Below are positions 8,303 through 15,527 of a stretch of 32,674 bases of DNA, piece by piece. The notes beneath the pieces were generated by a model, which did no database searches, was not told the DNA's origin, and saw only the letters and a program-made list of their open reading frames with translations. The first letter of the stretch is position 1. Each line of letters opens with the position of its first letter. The stretch is from positions 1 through 32,674 of the forward strand of contig CAYLXU010000003.1 in assembly GCA_964388055.1 (NCBI GenBank), written 5' to 3'. The stretch is from CAYLXU01 sp964388055 (GTDB taxonomy: Bacteria > Patescibacteriota > Minisyncoccia > UBA6257 > JACRHW01). Position numbers and translations under genes: made by a program.

Positions 8303-9529
8303 ATGAAACGTCCCGCAAAAATTACACTTTCTCTTCTGGCCTTATTTTTGGTTGGAATGTTAGGGTTTTCAGCAGGACGCCTCTCCCAAACAACAACCTC
8401 CGCAAAAACAACGCCGCCGCTTAATGTGACCACAGGAACGCCAACGGAAAATGAAGTTGTTGATTTTGGAATCTTTTGGGAAACATGGAATACGGCAAAA
8501 GAGCTGTACCTCTCAAAAGGAAAGGTTGATGAAAAGGAAATGGTATATGGAGCAGTAAAGGGGATGGTGCAATCACTGGGGGACCCTTATACAGAATTCT
8601 TTACCCCAGAAGAAAATAAAACATTTCAACAGGATGTAAGCGGAAGTTTTGGGGGAATAGGAGCGGAGATTGGATTTAAAAACGGCGATTTAACAATCGT
8701 AGCGCCCCTTAAAGATAGCCCGGCAGAACAGGTGGGGTTAAGAGCTGGTGACAAGATACTTAAAATAGGAGATACAATAGTCACAAAGGACATGTCACTC
8801 GAAGAAGCGATTCGTCTCATACGGGGCCCAGTAGATACAAAAATTACGCTTCTTATCCTAAAAAAGGACTCCCAAACCCCAAAAGAATTCACTATCACAA
8901 GAAGGGAGATCACAATACCCACAGCAGAAATGGAAATGCTTTCGGACGGAATCGCTCACATAAAACTTTACAACTTCAACGCCCGAGCAGCAACAAAATT
9001 CTATAGCCTTATTTTTAATTCATTAGTTCAAGGAGCGCGTGGCTACATAATTGATGTAAGGAGCAACCCTGGAGGATATCTCGAAGTTTCTATCGATATC
9101 GCAAGTCACTTTGTTGAACCGGGACACGTTGTGGTAAAAGAAGAAAACTATAAGGGCCAGGTCCAATTCCATCGTTCACGCATAGGCGGTAGCGCCATTC
9201 TGAAAAATTTCCCAACAGTAATGTTAGTAAACGAAGGTTCGGCATCCGCCTCAGAAATCCTTGCTGGGGCATTACGAGATAACCGAGGCATTAAAATAAT
9301 AGGAAAGAAAACATTTGGAAAAGGATCTGTTCAGGAACTCAGAACACTGAGCGACGGTTCCTCGCTAAAGATTACAGTAGCAAGATGGCTAACACCGAAC
9401 GGAACATCTCTTGCAAATGGAGGAATTGTACCAGACTATGACATTGATCTTACTGAGGAACAGATAAAAAATGGACAAGATCCGCAACTTGAAAAGGCGA
9501 TAGAAGTCCTCAAGAATCAACTAAAATAA
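8303..9529 (+). CDS. ctpA: C-terminal processing protease (S41, CtpA/Prc type)
   Basis: A serine protease that cuts the C-termini of extracytoplasmic proteins, often cell-wall hydrolases or their regulators. The 408 residues comprise a signal anchor (about 6-26), a helical N-domain, a PDZ domain (about 115-200, with GLRAGDKILKIGD) and the S41 catalytic domain. By alignment of spacing with E. coli Tsp, the catalytic Ser is S315 in GSASASE and the Lys is K340 in TFGKGSVQ, with Q344. It is the first gene of a plus-strand unit followed by two membrane proteins and rplI, and has a recognisable promoter. Proteolysis of the wall hydrolases encoded in this window is a reasonable guess only. Confidence 0.95.
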   Translation: MKRPAKITLSLLALFLVGMLGFSAGRLSQTTTSAKTTPPLNVTTGTPTENEVVDFGIFWETWNTAKELYLSKGKVDEKEMVYGAVKGMVQSLGDPYTEFFTPEENKTFQQDVSGSFGGIGAEIGFKNGDLTIVAPLKDSPAEQVGLRAGDKILKIGDTIVTKDMSLEEAIRLIRGPVDTKITLLILKKDSQTPKEFTITRREITIPTAEMEMLSDGIAHIKLYNFNARAATKFYSLIFNSLVQGARGYIIDVRSNPGGYLEVSIDIASHFVEPGHVVVKEENYKGQVQFHRSRIGGSAILKNFPTVMLVNEGSASASEILAGALRDNRGIKIIGKKTFGKGSVQELRTLSDGSSLKITVARWLTPNGTSLANGGIVPDYDIDLTEEQIKNGQDPQLEKAIEVLKNQLK

Positions 9530-9533
9530 AATC

Positions 9534-9746
9534 ATGAATCTCGAAACGCTAAAAACCATTTCAGGGCTCGTGTTTCTTCTTATCGCTGCTTTTTCACTAG
9601 TGATGTTTATTGTCCTTAATTACCATTGGTCAAATTATGGAATTGATGCCTGGTATACCAAAAAAATACAGTTCGCATATGCATTAGGAACAATTGTACT
9701 ATCCCTGCTTGTCATAGCATTATTTCTTGTCATACTTGCATTATGA
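9534..9746 (+). CDS. Small two-helix membrane protein, unknown
   Basis: This 70-residue protein is almost all membrane: two hydrophobic helices (about 8-29 and 46-69) with a short polar loop containing Trp and Tyr residues. The start is 4 nt after the protease stop. Its end overlaps the next start by ATGA, so it is probably translationally coupled to the PH-domain protein. No known family was recognised. Confidence 0.7.
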   Translation: MNLETLKTISGLVFLLIAAFSLVMFIVLNYHWSNYGIDAWYTKKIQFAYALGTIVLSLLVIALFLVILAL

Positions 9747-10261
9747 TCCAACTTCACGAAGGAGAAAAACTAGTTAAAACAATACGAAGACACTGGTTTG
9801 TGGTTGCGCTAGATGTCCTTATTTTTCTTATATTGGCGATTGTGCCCCTCTTTATCATCACCGTTGTGCTCAATCAGGGAATTAGAGGAGCAGAAATATC
9901 CTACGGCCCCATAATAGCCTTTTTTTATTCCGTATGGCTCTTATTTACATGGAATATATTTGCGGTAGCATGGACTAACAACTATTACCTAGACGTTATT
10001 CTCATTACCAATCGAAGACTGCTCAAGATCGATCAAATTAGCCTCTTTGCCCGAGATGTCTCAGAGATGAGGCTTGAAAGGGTGCAGGACATCAACGTAG
10101 AAACAATGGGAATTATCCCATCCCTACTTAACTTTGGAGACTTAAAAGTCCAAACTGCAGGAGAAGAGAAAGAGTTTGTGATGCATAACATACCTAATCC
10201 AAATGAAATAAAAAATATTATATTCAAATATCACGACTCAATCGAAAAACGAAATATCTAA
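9743..10261 (+). CDS. Membrane protein with bacterial PH domain
   Basis: The 172-residue protein has an N-terminal cytoplasmic stretch, two membrane helices (about 18-42 and 52-78) and a C-terminal bacterial PH-like domain. The domain starts at YLDVILITNRRLLKIDQ, a typical opening of the bPH families, and continues with the MRLERVQDI segment. Function in this family is poorly known; membrane stress roles have been suggested for relatives. It is coupled to the gene before it and lies 5 nt before rplI. Confidence 0.75.
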   Translation: MIQLHEGEKLVKTIRRHWFVVALDVLIFLILAIVPLFIITVVLNQGIRGAEISYGPIIAFFYSVWLLFTWNIFAVAWTNNYYLDVILITNRRLLKIDQISLFARDVSEMRLERVQDINVETMGIIPSLLNFGDLKVQTAGEEKEFVMHNIPNPNEIKNIIFKYHDSIEKRNI

Positions 10262-10266
10262 ACGCC

Positions 10267-10710
10267 ATGAAAGTAATACTACTAAAAAATGTGCCCGGCC
10301 TTGGAAAGAGTGGTGAGGTAAAGGAGTGCAAAGAGGGGTTCGCTAAAAATCACCTTATTCCACAAGGATTGGCAAAAACAGCTACAGAGAGCGCACTTGC
10401 GTCTCTCTCCCACAAACAACACCAGGAAGAGGAAAAGAAACAAAAGGAGCTTACACAAAACAAAAAACTGATAGATTTAGTAAAGGCCATTGACCTTGTT
10501 TTCACGCTAAAAATGAGTAAGGGCAGTGCCTTTGGCTCCATAACAAAAAAAGATATTTTACAGAAACTTAAAGAAAGGGGGATTGAGCTACCAAAAGAGG
10601 CTCTTTTGGTAGAAAAACCGATCAAAAAAACAGGGGTAACTGAAATCCCTGTTTCTTTAGGGAGTGGGATAAACGGATCTTTAAGAATTACTCTTGCTCC
10701 GAAAGAGTAA
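10267..10710 (+). CDS. rplI: 50S ribosomal protein bL9
   Basis: The 147-residue protein has the bL9 N-terminal signature, with MKVILLKNVPGLGKSGEV and the following KNHLIPQGLA segment, a long charged connecting helix (about 48-80) and the C-terminal domain. Length is standard. Several CPR lineages have lost bL9, so its presence helps to place the organism. The 3' end of the gene holds a hairpin that, read on the other strand, is a good terminator for the convergent rpmA. Confidence 0.96.
   Translation: MKVILLKNVPGLGKSGEVKECKEGFAKNHLIPQGLAKTATESALASLSHKQHQEEEKKQKELTQNKKLIDLVKAIDLVFTLKMSKGSAFGSITKKDILQKLKERGIELPKEALLVEKPIKKTGVTEIPVSLGSGINGSLRITLAPKE
10621..10654 (-). terminator. Rho-independent terminator of rpmA, inside the rplI coding region
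   Basis: On the minus strand an 8-bp stem AAACAGGG / CCCTGTTT (10647-10654 with 10628-10635) is followed by a run of T from the A-tract at 10624-10630. It begins about 65 nt after the rpmA stop. Confidence 0.65.
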
Positions 10711-10718
10711 TTTGAAAC

Positions 10719-10991
10719 TTACAATACGTTTACAACCACAACCTTTTTTCGTGAACCATCAAACTTTGTTTTTTGCTTAGAAGAAAACTTCACAACACCC
10801 GAGGCAATAGCATAAAGGGTATCATCCCCCCCACGTCGCACATTTTTTCCAGGATGCCATTTTGTTCCTCGCTGACGGATGAGAATGTTCCCCGCCTGAA
10901 CGGATTGTCCATCAAAAATTTTAACACCAAGACGCTTTGAGGACGAATCTCGACCTAATTTCGTAGATCCGCCCGATTTTGTATGTGCCAT
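10719..10991 (-). CDS. rpmA: 50S ribosomal protein bL27
   Basis: The 90-residue protein begins MAHTKSGGSTKLGRDS and has RLGVK, AGNILIRQRGT and HPGKNV, the classic bL27 signature; its N-terminus reaches the peptidyl transferase centre. There is no N-terminal cleavable extension of the Firmicutes type. The usual partner rplU is not next to it. It faces rplI tail to tail, with 8 nt between the stops. Confidence 0.97.
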   Translation of the reverse strand: MAHTKSGGSTKLGRDSSSKRLGVKIFDGQSVQAGNILIRQRGTKWHPGKNVRRGGDDTLYAIASGVVKFSSKQKTKFDGSRKKVVVVNVL

Positions 10992-11028
10992 ATCTAATGA
11001 ATTTTACTACTTAATTTGGTTTCCTATT

Positions 11029-11205
11029 ATGACAAATTTTATCGATAAAGTCAAAGGCGCCTACCAGGCGCACAGAACCCTCATCATTTTTACCACAATT
11101 CTCTTCCTTGCAACCACAATCTCCTTCGCGTTGGGGGTCATTGTGGGGGAAGAATTAGTTTCAAAAACACCTTTGATATATTCAAAAACCGATTTATCCC
11201 GTTAG
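11029..11205 (+). CDS. 58-residue single-helix membrane protein
   Basis: This short frame begins MTNFIDKVKGAYQAHRT, has one membrane helix (about 18-40, rich in Ile, Leu, Thr, ending FALGVIVGEE) and ends YSKTDLSR. The pattern of basic N-terminus, helix and short polar tail is that of a real small membrane protein and not of random sequence. It lies 37 nt from the divergent rpmA start and 26 nt before the GH1 gene, so it probably leads that transcript. Function is unknown. Confidence 0.6.
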   Translation: MTNFIDKVKGAYQAHRTLIIFTTILFLATTISFALGVIVGEELVSKTPLIYSKTDLSR

Positions 11206-11231
11206 GCGGTAAACGAAACCTATAAAAATTC

Positions 11232-12470
11232 ATGCATGCATTTCCGGATCACTTCTTATGGGGAACTAGCACCTCAGCACACCAAGTAGAAGGGGGAAAC
11301 ATAAACGACTGGTCTCTTTGGGAAAAAGAAACTGCCAGAGAAAAAGCCTACCGGGCCACTCTTCGTAATTTTCCATCTCACATACCAACGCTATTTCCTC
11401 TCCCCACGGAGGAGATAAACTATGTCTCGGGGATTGCTACAGATCATTATCACAAATTTCAAGAAGACACTGAACTCATGAAAACCCTCTCTGTTAATGC
11501 ATATCGCTTTTCCATTGAATGGTCTCGTGTTCAACCCCAGGAGGGAATGTTTAGTGAGAGTGCGTTAGAATACTATGAAAAACTAATAGACGAATTAACC
11601 AAGAATGGGATCACCCCCTTTGTTACGTTGTGGCATTGGCCCATACCTATCTGGATGAAGGATAAAGGGGGGTGGGAGAACAAAGACAGTATTACCCACT
11701 TTCTACGTTATGTAGAAAAAATAATTACACGTCTAGGACACAAAGTAACGTTCTGGATTACGCTCAACGAACCTGAAATTTATGCCGGAAATTCATACTT
11801 GGCAGGAATATGGCCACCACAAAAAACAAACGTATTCAGCTACATTCGTGTGCTCAACCACCTCATGGCAGCACACAAAACATCATACAAGCTTATCAAG
11901 CATCACTACCCAAAATCACAAATAGGAATCGCTAAGAATAATATTTATTTTGAGGCGAGTACGAATACTTTTGCAGACAAATCTGTCACCAAAACAATAG
12001 ATTGGTATTGGAACAAAAGCTTGCTTAATTCCATTAGAGAAAATCAAGATTTCATCGGGCTCAATTTTTATTTTCACAAACGACTGCACTATGGCTTTGA
12101 ACAAAATAAAAATGAAAAGACTTCCGACCTAGGCTGGGAACTTTACCCAAGAGGAATTTATCACGTCCTCCAAGACCTGAAAGCATATAAAAAACCCATT
12201 TATATCACAGAAAACGGACTTGCGGATGCCAAAGATACCCATAGATCATGGTTTATAAGAGAAACACTGAAAAATGTATTTTTGGCAATTCAGGACGGGG
12301 TCGATGTAAGAGGGTACTTCCATTGGTCTCTCCTCGACAATTTTGAGTGGGATAAGGGTTTTTGGCCAAGATTCGGCTTAGTAGAAATAGACTATCATAC
12401 TCTTAAACGAAACCCGCGACAATCGTTCTATGATTACGCTAAAATTTGTAAAGAAAATGGATTTAGTTAG
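11232..12470 (+). CDS. Glycoside hydrolase family 1 beta-glycosidase
   Basis: Retaining beta-glucosidase/galactosidase-type enzyme, probably cytoplasmic as no signal is seen. The 412 residues start with the GH1 N-terminal signature (FLWGTSTSAHQVEGG) and have the acid/base E180 in TLNEP and the nucleophile E327 in ITENG, then the HWSLLDNFEW motif near 365-375. This is shorter than the common 440-480 residues; an unusual segment (about 35-68) precedes the GIATDHYH motif. Substrate cannot be told from sequence. The stop overlaps the next glycosidase gene by 14 nt, so the two are probably made together. Confidence 0.94.
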   Translation: MHAFPDHFLWGTSTSAHQVEGGNINDWSLWEKETAREKAYRATLRNFPSHIPTLFPLPTEEINYVSGIATDHYHKFQEDTELMKTLSVNAYRFSIEWSRVQPQEGMFSESALEYYEKLIDELTKNGITPFVTLWHWPIPIWMKDKGGWENKDSITHFLRYVEKIITRLGHKVTFWITLNEPEIYAGNSYLAGIWPPQKTNVFSYIRVLNHLMAAHKTSYKLIKHHYPKSQIGIAKNNIYFEASTNTFADKSVTKTIDWYWNKSLLNSIRENQDFIGLNFYFHKRLHYGFEQNKNEKTSDLGWELYPRGIYHVLQDLKAYKKPIYITENGLADAKDTHRSWFIRETLKNVFLAIQDGVDVRGYFHWSLLDNFEWDKGFWPRFGLVEIDYHTLKRNPRQSFYDYAKICKENGFS

Positions 12471-13479
12471 GGTCTTCTTTTGGAAAAACAATATTTTGTG
12501 TAAAGCCATTGTCTTGATAGTAATAATCTCTTGTGCACTATTCGCATATTTTTTTCTGGGACAGGCTCCGCAATCCCCATCAGTAAACTACGGAATCACC
12601 TTTTCTACAATCCACGCACGAAATTTGGGTCTAAATACACAAGAAACATATTCTGCTATCTTAAATGATCTGGGAACCCGATCTATTAGATTGCCGCTGT
12701 ATTGGAATGAGATAGAACTCCAGAAAGGAGTGTATAATTTTGAAGAGTTTGATTGGTATATACAAGAAGCAGAAAAATATGGCGCCAAAATAATTCCTGT
12801 GATGGGACGCAAATCACCACGCTGGCCAGAATGTTTTTTGCCAGAGTGGGGGAATGAGCTCAAAAAAAATGAACAACAAAGCGCTTTATTACGTTTTATC
12901 TCAGAGGCCGTAACATACTACAGAAAAAATGAAAACATTATCGCCTGGCAAATAGAAAATGAACCGTTTTTCGAGTTTGGAGAATGTGAACTGTGGGAAA
13001 AGGAATTTTTAGAAAAAGAAATACGCACGGTCAAACTTCTCGATAATAGACCAATTATGGTAACAGAAAGCGGAGAATGGGGAACGTGGGTTGGTGCCGC
13101 ACGACGCGCCGACATTGTGGGCTCTACACTCTATCGTACAAGCTGGTGGAATAAGTTAGGAATAAAGGAATTTGTCTCTCCAATTCCGCCCATATACTAT
13201 TTCAGAAAAGCAAACCTCATAAATCTCCTCTATAAAAAACCGGTGATCATAAGTGAGTTTCAACTCGAACCATGGGGTCCGAGGCTCATCCAAGACCTTT
13301 CATTAGAAGAGCAATTGCGTTATATGAATCTTGAAAGACTTAAAGATAATATCGCGTATTCAAAAAAAACTGGATTCAACACAATATACCTTTGGGGAGC
13401 AGAGTGGTGGTACTATATGAAGCTCCGTGGCCATCCAGAATTTTGGAATGAAACAAAAAGCCTTTTTCAAAACGAATAA
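12457..13479 (+). CDS. Membrane-anchored clan GH-A glycoside hydrolase
   Basis: I chose the ATG at 12457 (340 aa); an in-frame ATG at 12430 would add nine residues. A basic N-terminus and one helix (about 13-34) anchor the protein with its catalytic domain outside. The rest is a TIM-barrel glycosidase of clan GH-A: the SIRLPLYWNEIE segment at the second strand, the acid/base E169 in WQIENEPF, and the nucleophile E267 in IISEFQLEPW. GH5, GH39 or GH42-like families are possible and I cannot decide. It could release sugars outside that the GH1 enzyme then processes inside. A bidirectional terminator follows directly. Confidence 0.8.
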   Translation: MDLVRVFFWKNNILCKAIVLIVIISCALFAYFFLGQAPQSPSVNYGITFSTIHARNLGLNTQETYSAILNDLGTRSIRLPLYWNEIELQKGVYNFEEFDWYIQEAEKYGAKIIPVMGRKSPRWPECFLPEWGNELKKNEQQSALLRFISEAVTYYRKNENIIAWQIENEPFFEFGECELWEKEFLEKEIRTVKLLDNRPIMVTESGEWGTWVGAARRADIVGSTLYRTSWWNKLGIKEFVSPIPPIYYFRKANLINLLYKKPVIISEFQLEPWGPRLIQDLSLEEQLRYMNLERLKDNIAYSKKTGFNTIYLWGAEWWYYMKLRGHPEFWNETKSLFQNE

Positions 13480-13480
13480 A

Positions 13481-13510
13481 AAAAGAACCGGGGAACATGC
13501 CCGGTTTTTT
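13481..13510 (+). terminator. Bidirectional Rho-independent terminator
   Basis: Stem AACCGGG (13486-13492) with CCCGGTT (13500-13506), a 7-nt loop, T-run to the right and A-run to the left. It serves both the GH operon and the convergent gene at 13514. Confidence 0.85.
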
Positions 13511-13513
13511 ATA

Positions 13514-14137
13514 TTAACCTTTCTTTACTACAAAATCACGATCTTCAACTCCGGCAAATGCCTTATTGGAAATTGACTGCAGCAACCCAGCAATTCGGTA
13601 GTAAATATGCCTGAAAAGCTTCTTCACCATATCGTTAATAAGGGTCCAGAGCAAGCTCCACGGCCAATACGTCATCCACATCAAAATCCTACCCTTGAAA
13701 TTTCTTGCGCGCGGACGATATTCAAAACGCTCTTTGCCGTAGACCCCTCTTTCAGCATAATTTTTCCAATCAAGCTTCAGTTCTTCCGGCATCACATCAC
13801 CCTTGACCTTTTTCTCCAGCAAGAAATCAGCTCGAGCTGATTCATACCTCTCCCGCTGTTCTGTGACAAAAAACCACCACTTCACAATGCCATATCCGGT
13901 TCCCGCTGCAAAGTAGGCGAGTACAGAAAGAAGAATTGGAATAGGGTGTTCCACCACATATCGAAGGATGGGGATTCCGCCACACTGTTCAAGCAATACA
14001 AGTGTCACGATAAGAGTAACGGTCGCGAAAAAACCCTGTTCCTTTTCAATGCAAGCAAGAAGAATGAATGACTCAATAACAAGCAACGTCCAAAACCAAA
14101 ATGTAAACGGAGCAAAAATAAGAAGCCACCACTCCAT
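13514..14137 (-). CDS. Multi-helix membrane protein with amphipathic C-terminal part, unknown
   Basis: The 207-residue protein has three hydrophobic helices in its first 90 residues (about 5-28, 36-52, 66-88), a charged middle with VMPEELKLDWKNY, then a Trp/Arg-rich segment and another hydrophobic stretch (about 150-168). I do not recognise the family. Unlike most genes here it has a near-perfect Shine-Dalgarno (AAGGAGGG, 8 nt before the ATG), a canonical promoter and a terminator, so it is a self-contained unit and probably well expressed. Unknown function; transfer from elsewhere is possible but not shown. Confidence 0.75.
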   Translation of the reverse strand: MEWWLLIFAPFTFWFWTLLVIESFILLACIEKEQGFFATVTLIVTLVLLEQCGGIPILRYVVEHPIPILLSVLAYFAAGTGYGIVKWWFFVTEQRERYESARADFLLEKKVKGDVMPEELKLDWKNYAERGVYGKERFEYRPRARNFKGRILMWMTYWPWSLLWTLINDMVKKLFRHIYYRIAGLLQSISNKAFAGVEDRDFVVKKG

Positions 14138-14177
14138 GAGAAAGTCCCTCCTTAAGTGTTTTTAGAGAGCCTTGATT

Positions 14178-14206
14178 AAAATAGCACACCTGACAGATCT
14201 AGTCAA
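14178..14206 (-). promoter_or_regulatory. Sigma-70 promoter for the 207-aa membrane protein gene
   Basis: On the minus strand: TTGACT (14201-14206), exactly 17 nt, then TATTTT (14178-14183) preceded by TGC, an extended -10. It gives a leader of about 35 nt with a strong Shine-Dalgarno. Confidence 0.7.
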
Positions 14207-14233
14207 CTTAGGGTTGGTAATATACCTCATAAC

Positions 14234-14260
14234 ACAAAAACCCACGACTAATGGCCGTGG
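14234..14260 (-). terminator. Terminator of the 110-aa gene
   Basis: On the minus strand a 5-bp stem CCACG / CGTGG with a 9-nt loop is followed by GTTTTTG. It lies 18 nt after the stop at 14278. Confidence 0.6.
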
Positions 14261-14277
14261 ATCTTTAATTTTATCGA

Positions 14278-14610
14278 TCAAACACCCTGAAGACGAATAC
14301 GGGCTACCATAACAGCAGCCGGATTGGATGACTTGAGTGGGTTGTAACGATTTGTATCGATTTTAACGAGAACACGCTTGCGATCATCCCACGCCTCAAG
14401 AAGGTCATATTCGTGAAGAAGTCCAAAATAAGGATCCCACGAATCCTCGACAGAAACATGACCGCCCTGAACAAGAGAATCTATTTTTCCTTCATATGCA
14501 CGAAGTACCTTAAGCCGTTGGATTGGATCAAGATTTTCATAATTTTGGGCGCCCAAGTTAAGATCCAATTCTTGAATAAAACGAGAAACAAATTCTGGAT
14601 CGGGAAGCAT
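14278..14610 (-). CDS. 110-residue acidic soluble protein, unknown
   Basis: No signal or membrane helix; the protein is acidic and probably cytoplasmic, with Leu-rich helical segments in the first half (FIQELDL, IQRLKVLRAYEGK) and a more beta-like end (KRVLVKIDTNRY, AVMVARIRL). The start is fixed by a Shine-Dalgarno (AAAGGAG, with about 7 nt before the ATG). The stop is TGA. It has its own promoter-like element and terminator. I do not recognise a family. With the neighbour at 13514 it forms a pair of single-gene units with strong ribosome sites. Confidence 0.65.
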   Translation of the reverse strand: MLPDPEFVSRFIQELDLNLGAQNYENLDPIQRLKVLRAYEGKIDSLVQGGHVSVEDSWDPYFGLLHEYDLLEAWDDRKRVLVKIDTNRYNPLKSSNPAAVMVARIRLQGV

Positions 14611-15057
14611 GCCGCACTCCTTTGTTTCATATTTTTAGGAACTAAAGGTGATATACCACAAAAAACCACATATCAAAATAGGAGAGGGTAGGAGCAAGGA
14701 TGACATCTAAAGAGTCTGGAATTTGCTAAACATTATGTGTCGCACAATATATGTTTTCGGACACATTAGATAAGATCTTATAGAAACAGAAATTCTTTTA
14801 AAGGTTTTTACTGCCTTAGGAGTTTTTATGCTTTATATTTAAATAAAAGGAGTTTCGTTTTGACACTCTCTTCGCTTATATTCCTTCCCAACCAACAACC
14901 CTTCATTCATAACTACAAAAAAAGGATTCTATCTCCCCTTCCCCACATACAAAAATTAGAACACGAATATTCTAATATCGTCAATATTTTTAAAACGTGT
15001 AGAACACACGCATTTGGATGAAGTTCAAGGAAAAACCGAGCACTGAAACGAGGAATA
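14611..15057. other. Gene-poor 450-nt region
   Basis: AT-rich stretch between the 110-aa gene and the 142-aa frame. It holds an extended -10 box for the 110-aa gene (TGGTATATC on minus, 14650-14658), a 12-bp palindrome ATAAGATCTTAT (14770-14781), a possible 53-codon TTG-started frame (14860-15021), a dyad TTAGAA-N8-TTCTAA (14956-14975) and the left arm of a large inverted repeat. No tRNA was seen. Confidence 0.6.
14860..15021 (+). CDS. Possible small ORF with TTG start and Shine-Dalgarno
   Basis: AAGGAG at 14847-14852 lies 7 nt before a TTG that opens 53 codons ending in TGA. The product would be basic and soluble, with no recognisable motif. Its last codons fall in the left arm of the inverted repeat. 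The case rests only on the ribosome site and spacing; it may be chance. Confidence 0.22.
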   Translation: MTLSSLIFLPNQQPFIHNYKKRILSPLPHIQKLEHEYSNIVNIFKTCRTHAFG

Positions 15058-15127
15058 CTATAGACAGTATTTCGAGTGAGGCGCGGAGGTTTTGACGAAG
15101 AAATTCGCCGAATGCGTGTGTTCTACA
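14998..15127. repeat. 130-nt inverted-repeat element with 17-bp perfect arms
   Basis: TGTAGAACACACGCATT (14998-15014) is matched by its exact reverse complement AATGCGTGTGTTCTACA (15111-15127). The pairing continues inward for about three more pairs including a wobble. The interior is partly self-complementary and closes with AATACT / AGTATT at the centre, so the whole can fold into one long imperfect hairpin. No target-site duplication is evident. The right half forms the 3' end of the 142-aa frame. Confidence 0.8.
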
Positions 15128-15468
15128 GAAACTAAAAAAGTGTTACCCAATGACTGCAGAAGAGAAATAATAAATTTAAAAACGGATATAGATACCTGGA
15201 TAAAAAACTTAAGCAAGGGTTTAATAGTTGAATCGAAAAGTTTCTTAAAAACTTTACTCAACGAGGATGCTGCCTCAGAAATATTTTCCTTAATGCCGTT
15301 TTTGTCTAAACCATCATAGTTTTCACGAATTTCCTTTCCAGCTCTGACCGCATCTTTTGCAACGATCTCTTGTGTATTTTGTGCGGAGATAAAACTATAT
15401 ACACTAAAATATCCCACCGCACCCATAAGCAAGATGCCCGTCACAAAAAACCGAAGAATATCTTTCAT
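15058..15468 (-). CDS. Small membrane protein with leaderless-type promoter, unknown
   Basis: I start at the ATG at 15468 (136 aa), because the longer frame from a TTG at 15486 would translate the -10 box itself. The protein has an N-terminal signal or anchor (about 5-26), a polar middle with VAKDAVRAGKEIRENYDG, and a long hydrophobic amphipathic region (about 75-110). The last 20 or so residues, rich in His, Ser and Phe, are encoded by the inverted-repeat element and look foreign to the rest, so the original stop may have been lost. It follows the M23 gene on the same strand, but has its own promoter. Function unknown. Confidence 0.6.
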   Translation of the reverse strand: MKDILRFFVTGILLMGAVGYFSVYSFISAQNTQEIVAKDAVRAGKEIRENYDGLDKNGIKENISEAASSLSKVFKKLFDSTIKPLLKFFIQVSISVFKFIISLLQSLGNTFLVSVEHTHSANFFVKTSAPHSKYCL

Positions 15469-15474
15469 ATATTG

Positions 15475-15483
15475 ATTATACCA
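15475..15483 (-). promoter_or_regulatory. Extended -10 promoter, leaderless start
   Basis: TGGTATAAT on the minus strand is a perfect extended -10. Only 6 nt separate it from the ATG at 15468, so transcription should begin at or next to the A of the ATG. Confidence 0.65.
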
Positions 15484-15527
15484 CAACTTTGGCTCGAAGT
15501 TCGGTGGTGTAATATGAAATAAACAAT

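Noticed and set aside
14860..14882. TTGACA followed by TATATT as a promoter
   Set aside because: The spacing is only 11 nt, too short for sigma-70.
14956..14975. TTAGAA-N8-TTCTAA dyad considered as a LexA-type operator
   Set aside because: It does not match known LexA boxes, no SOS gene is near and AT-rich sequence gives such dyads by chance.
15092..15319. Plus-strand frame of 75 codons
   Set aside because: It lies opposite the 136-aa membrane protein, which has a promoter and a signal anchor; the plus frame has neither.
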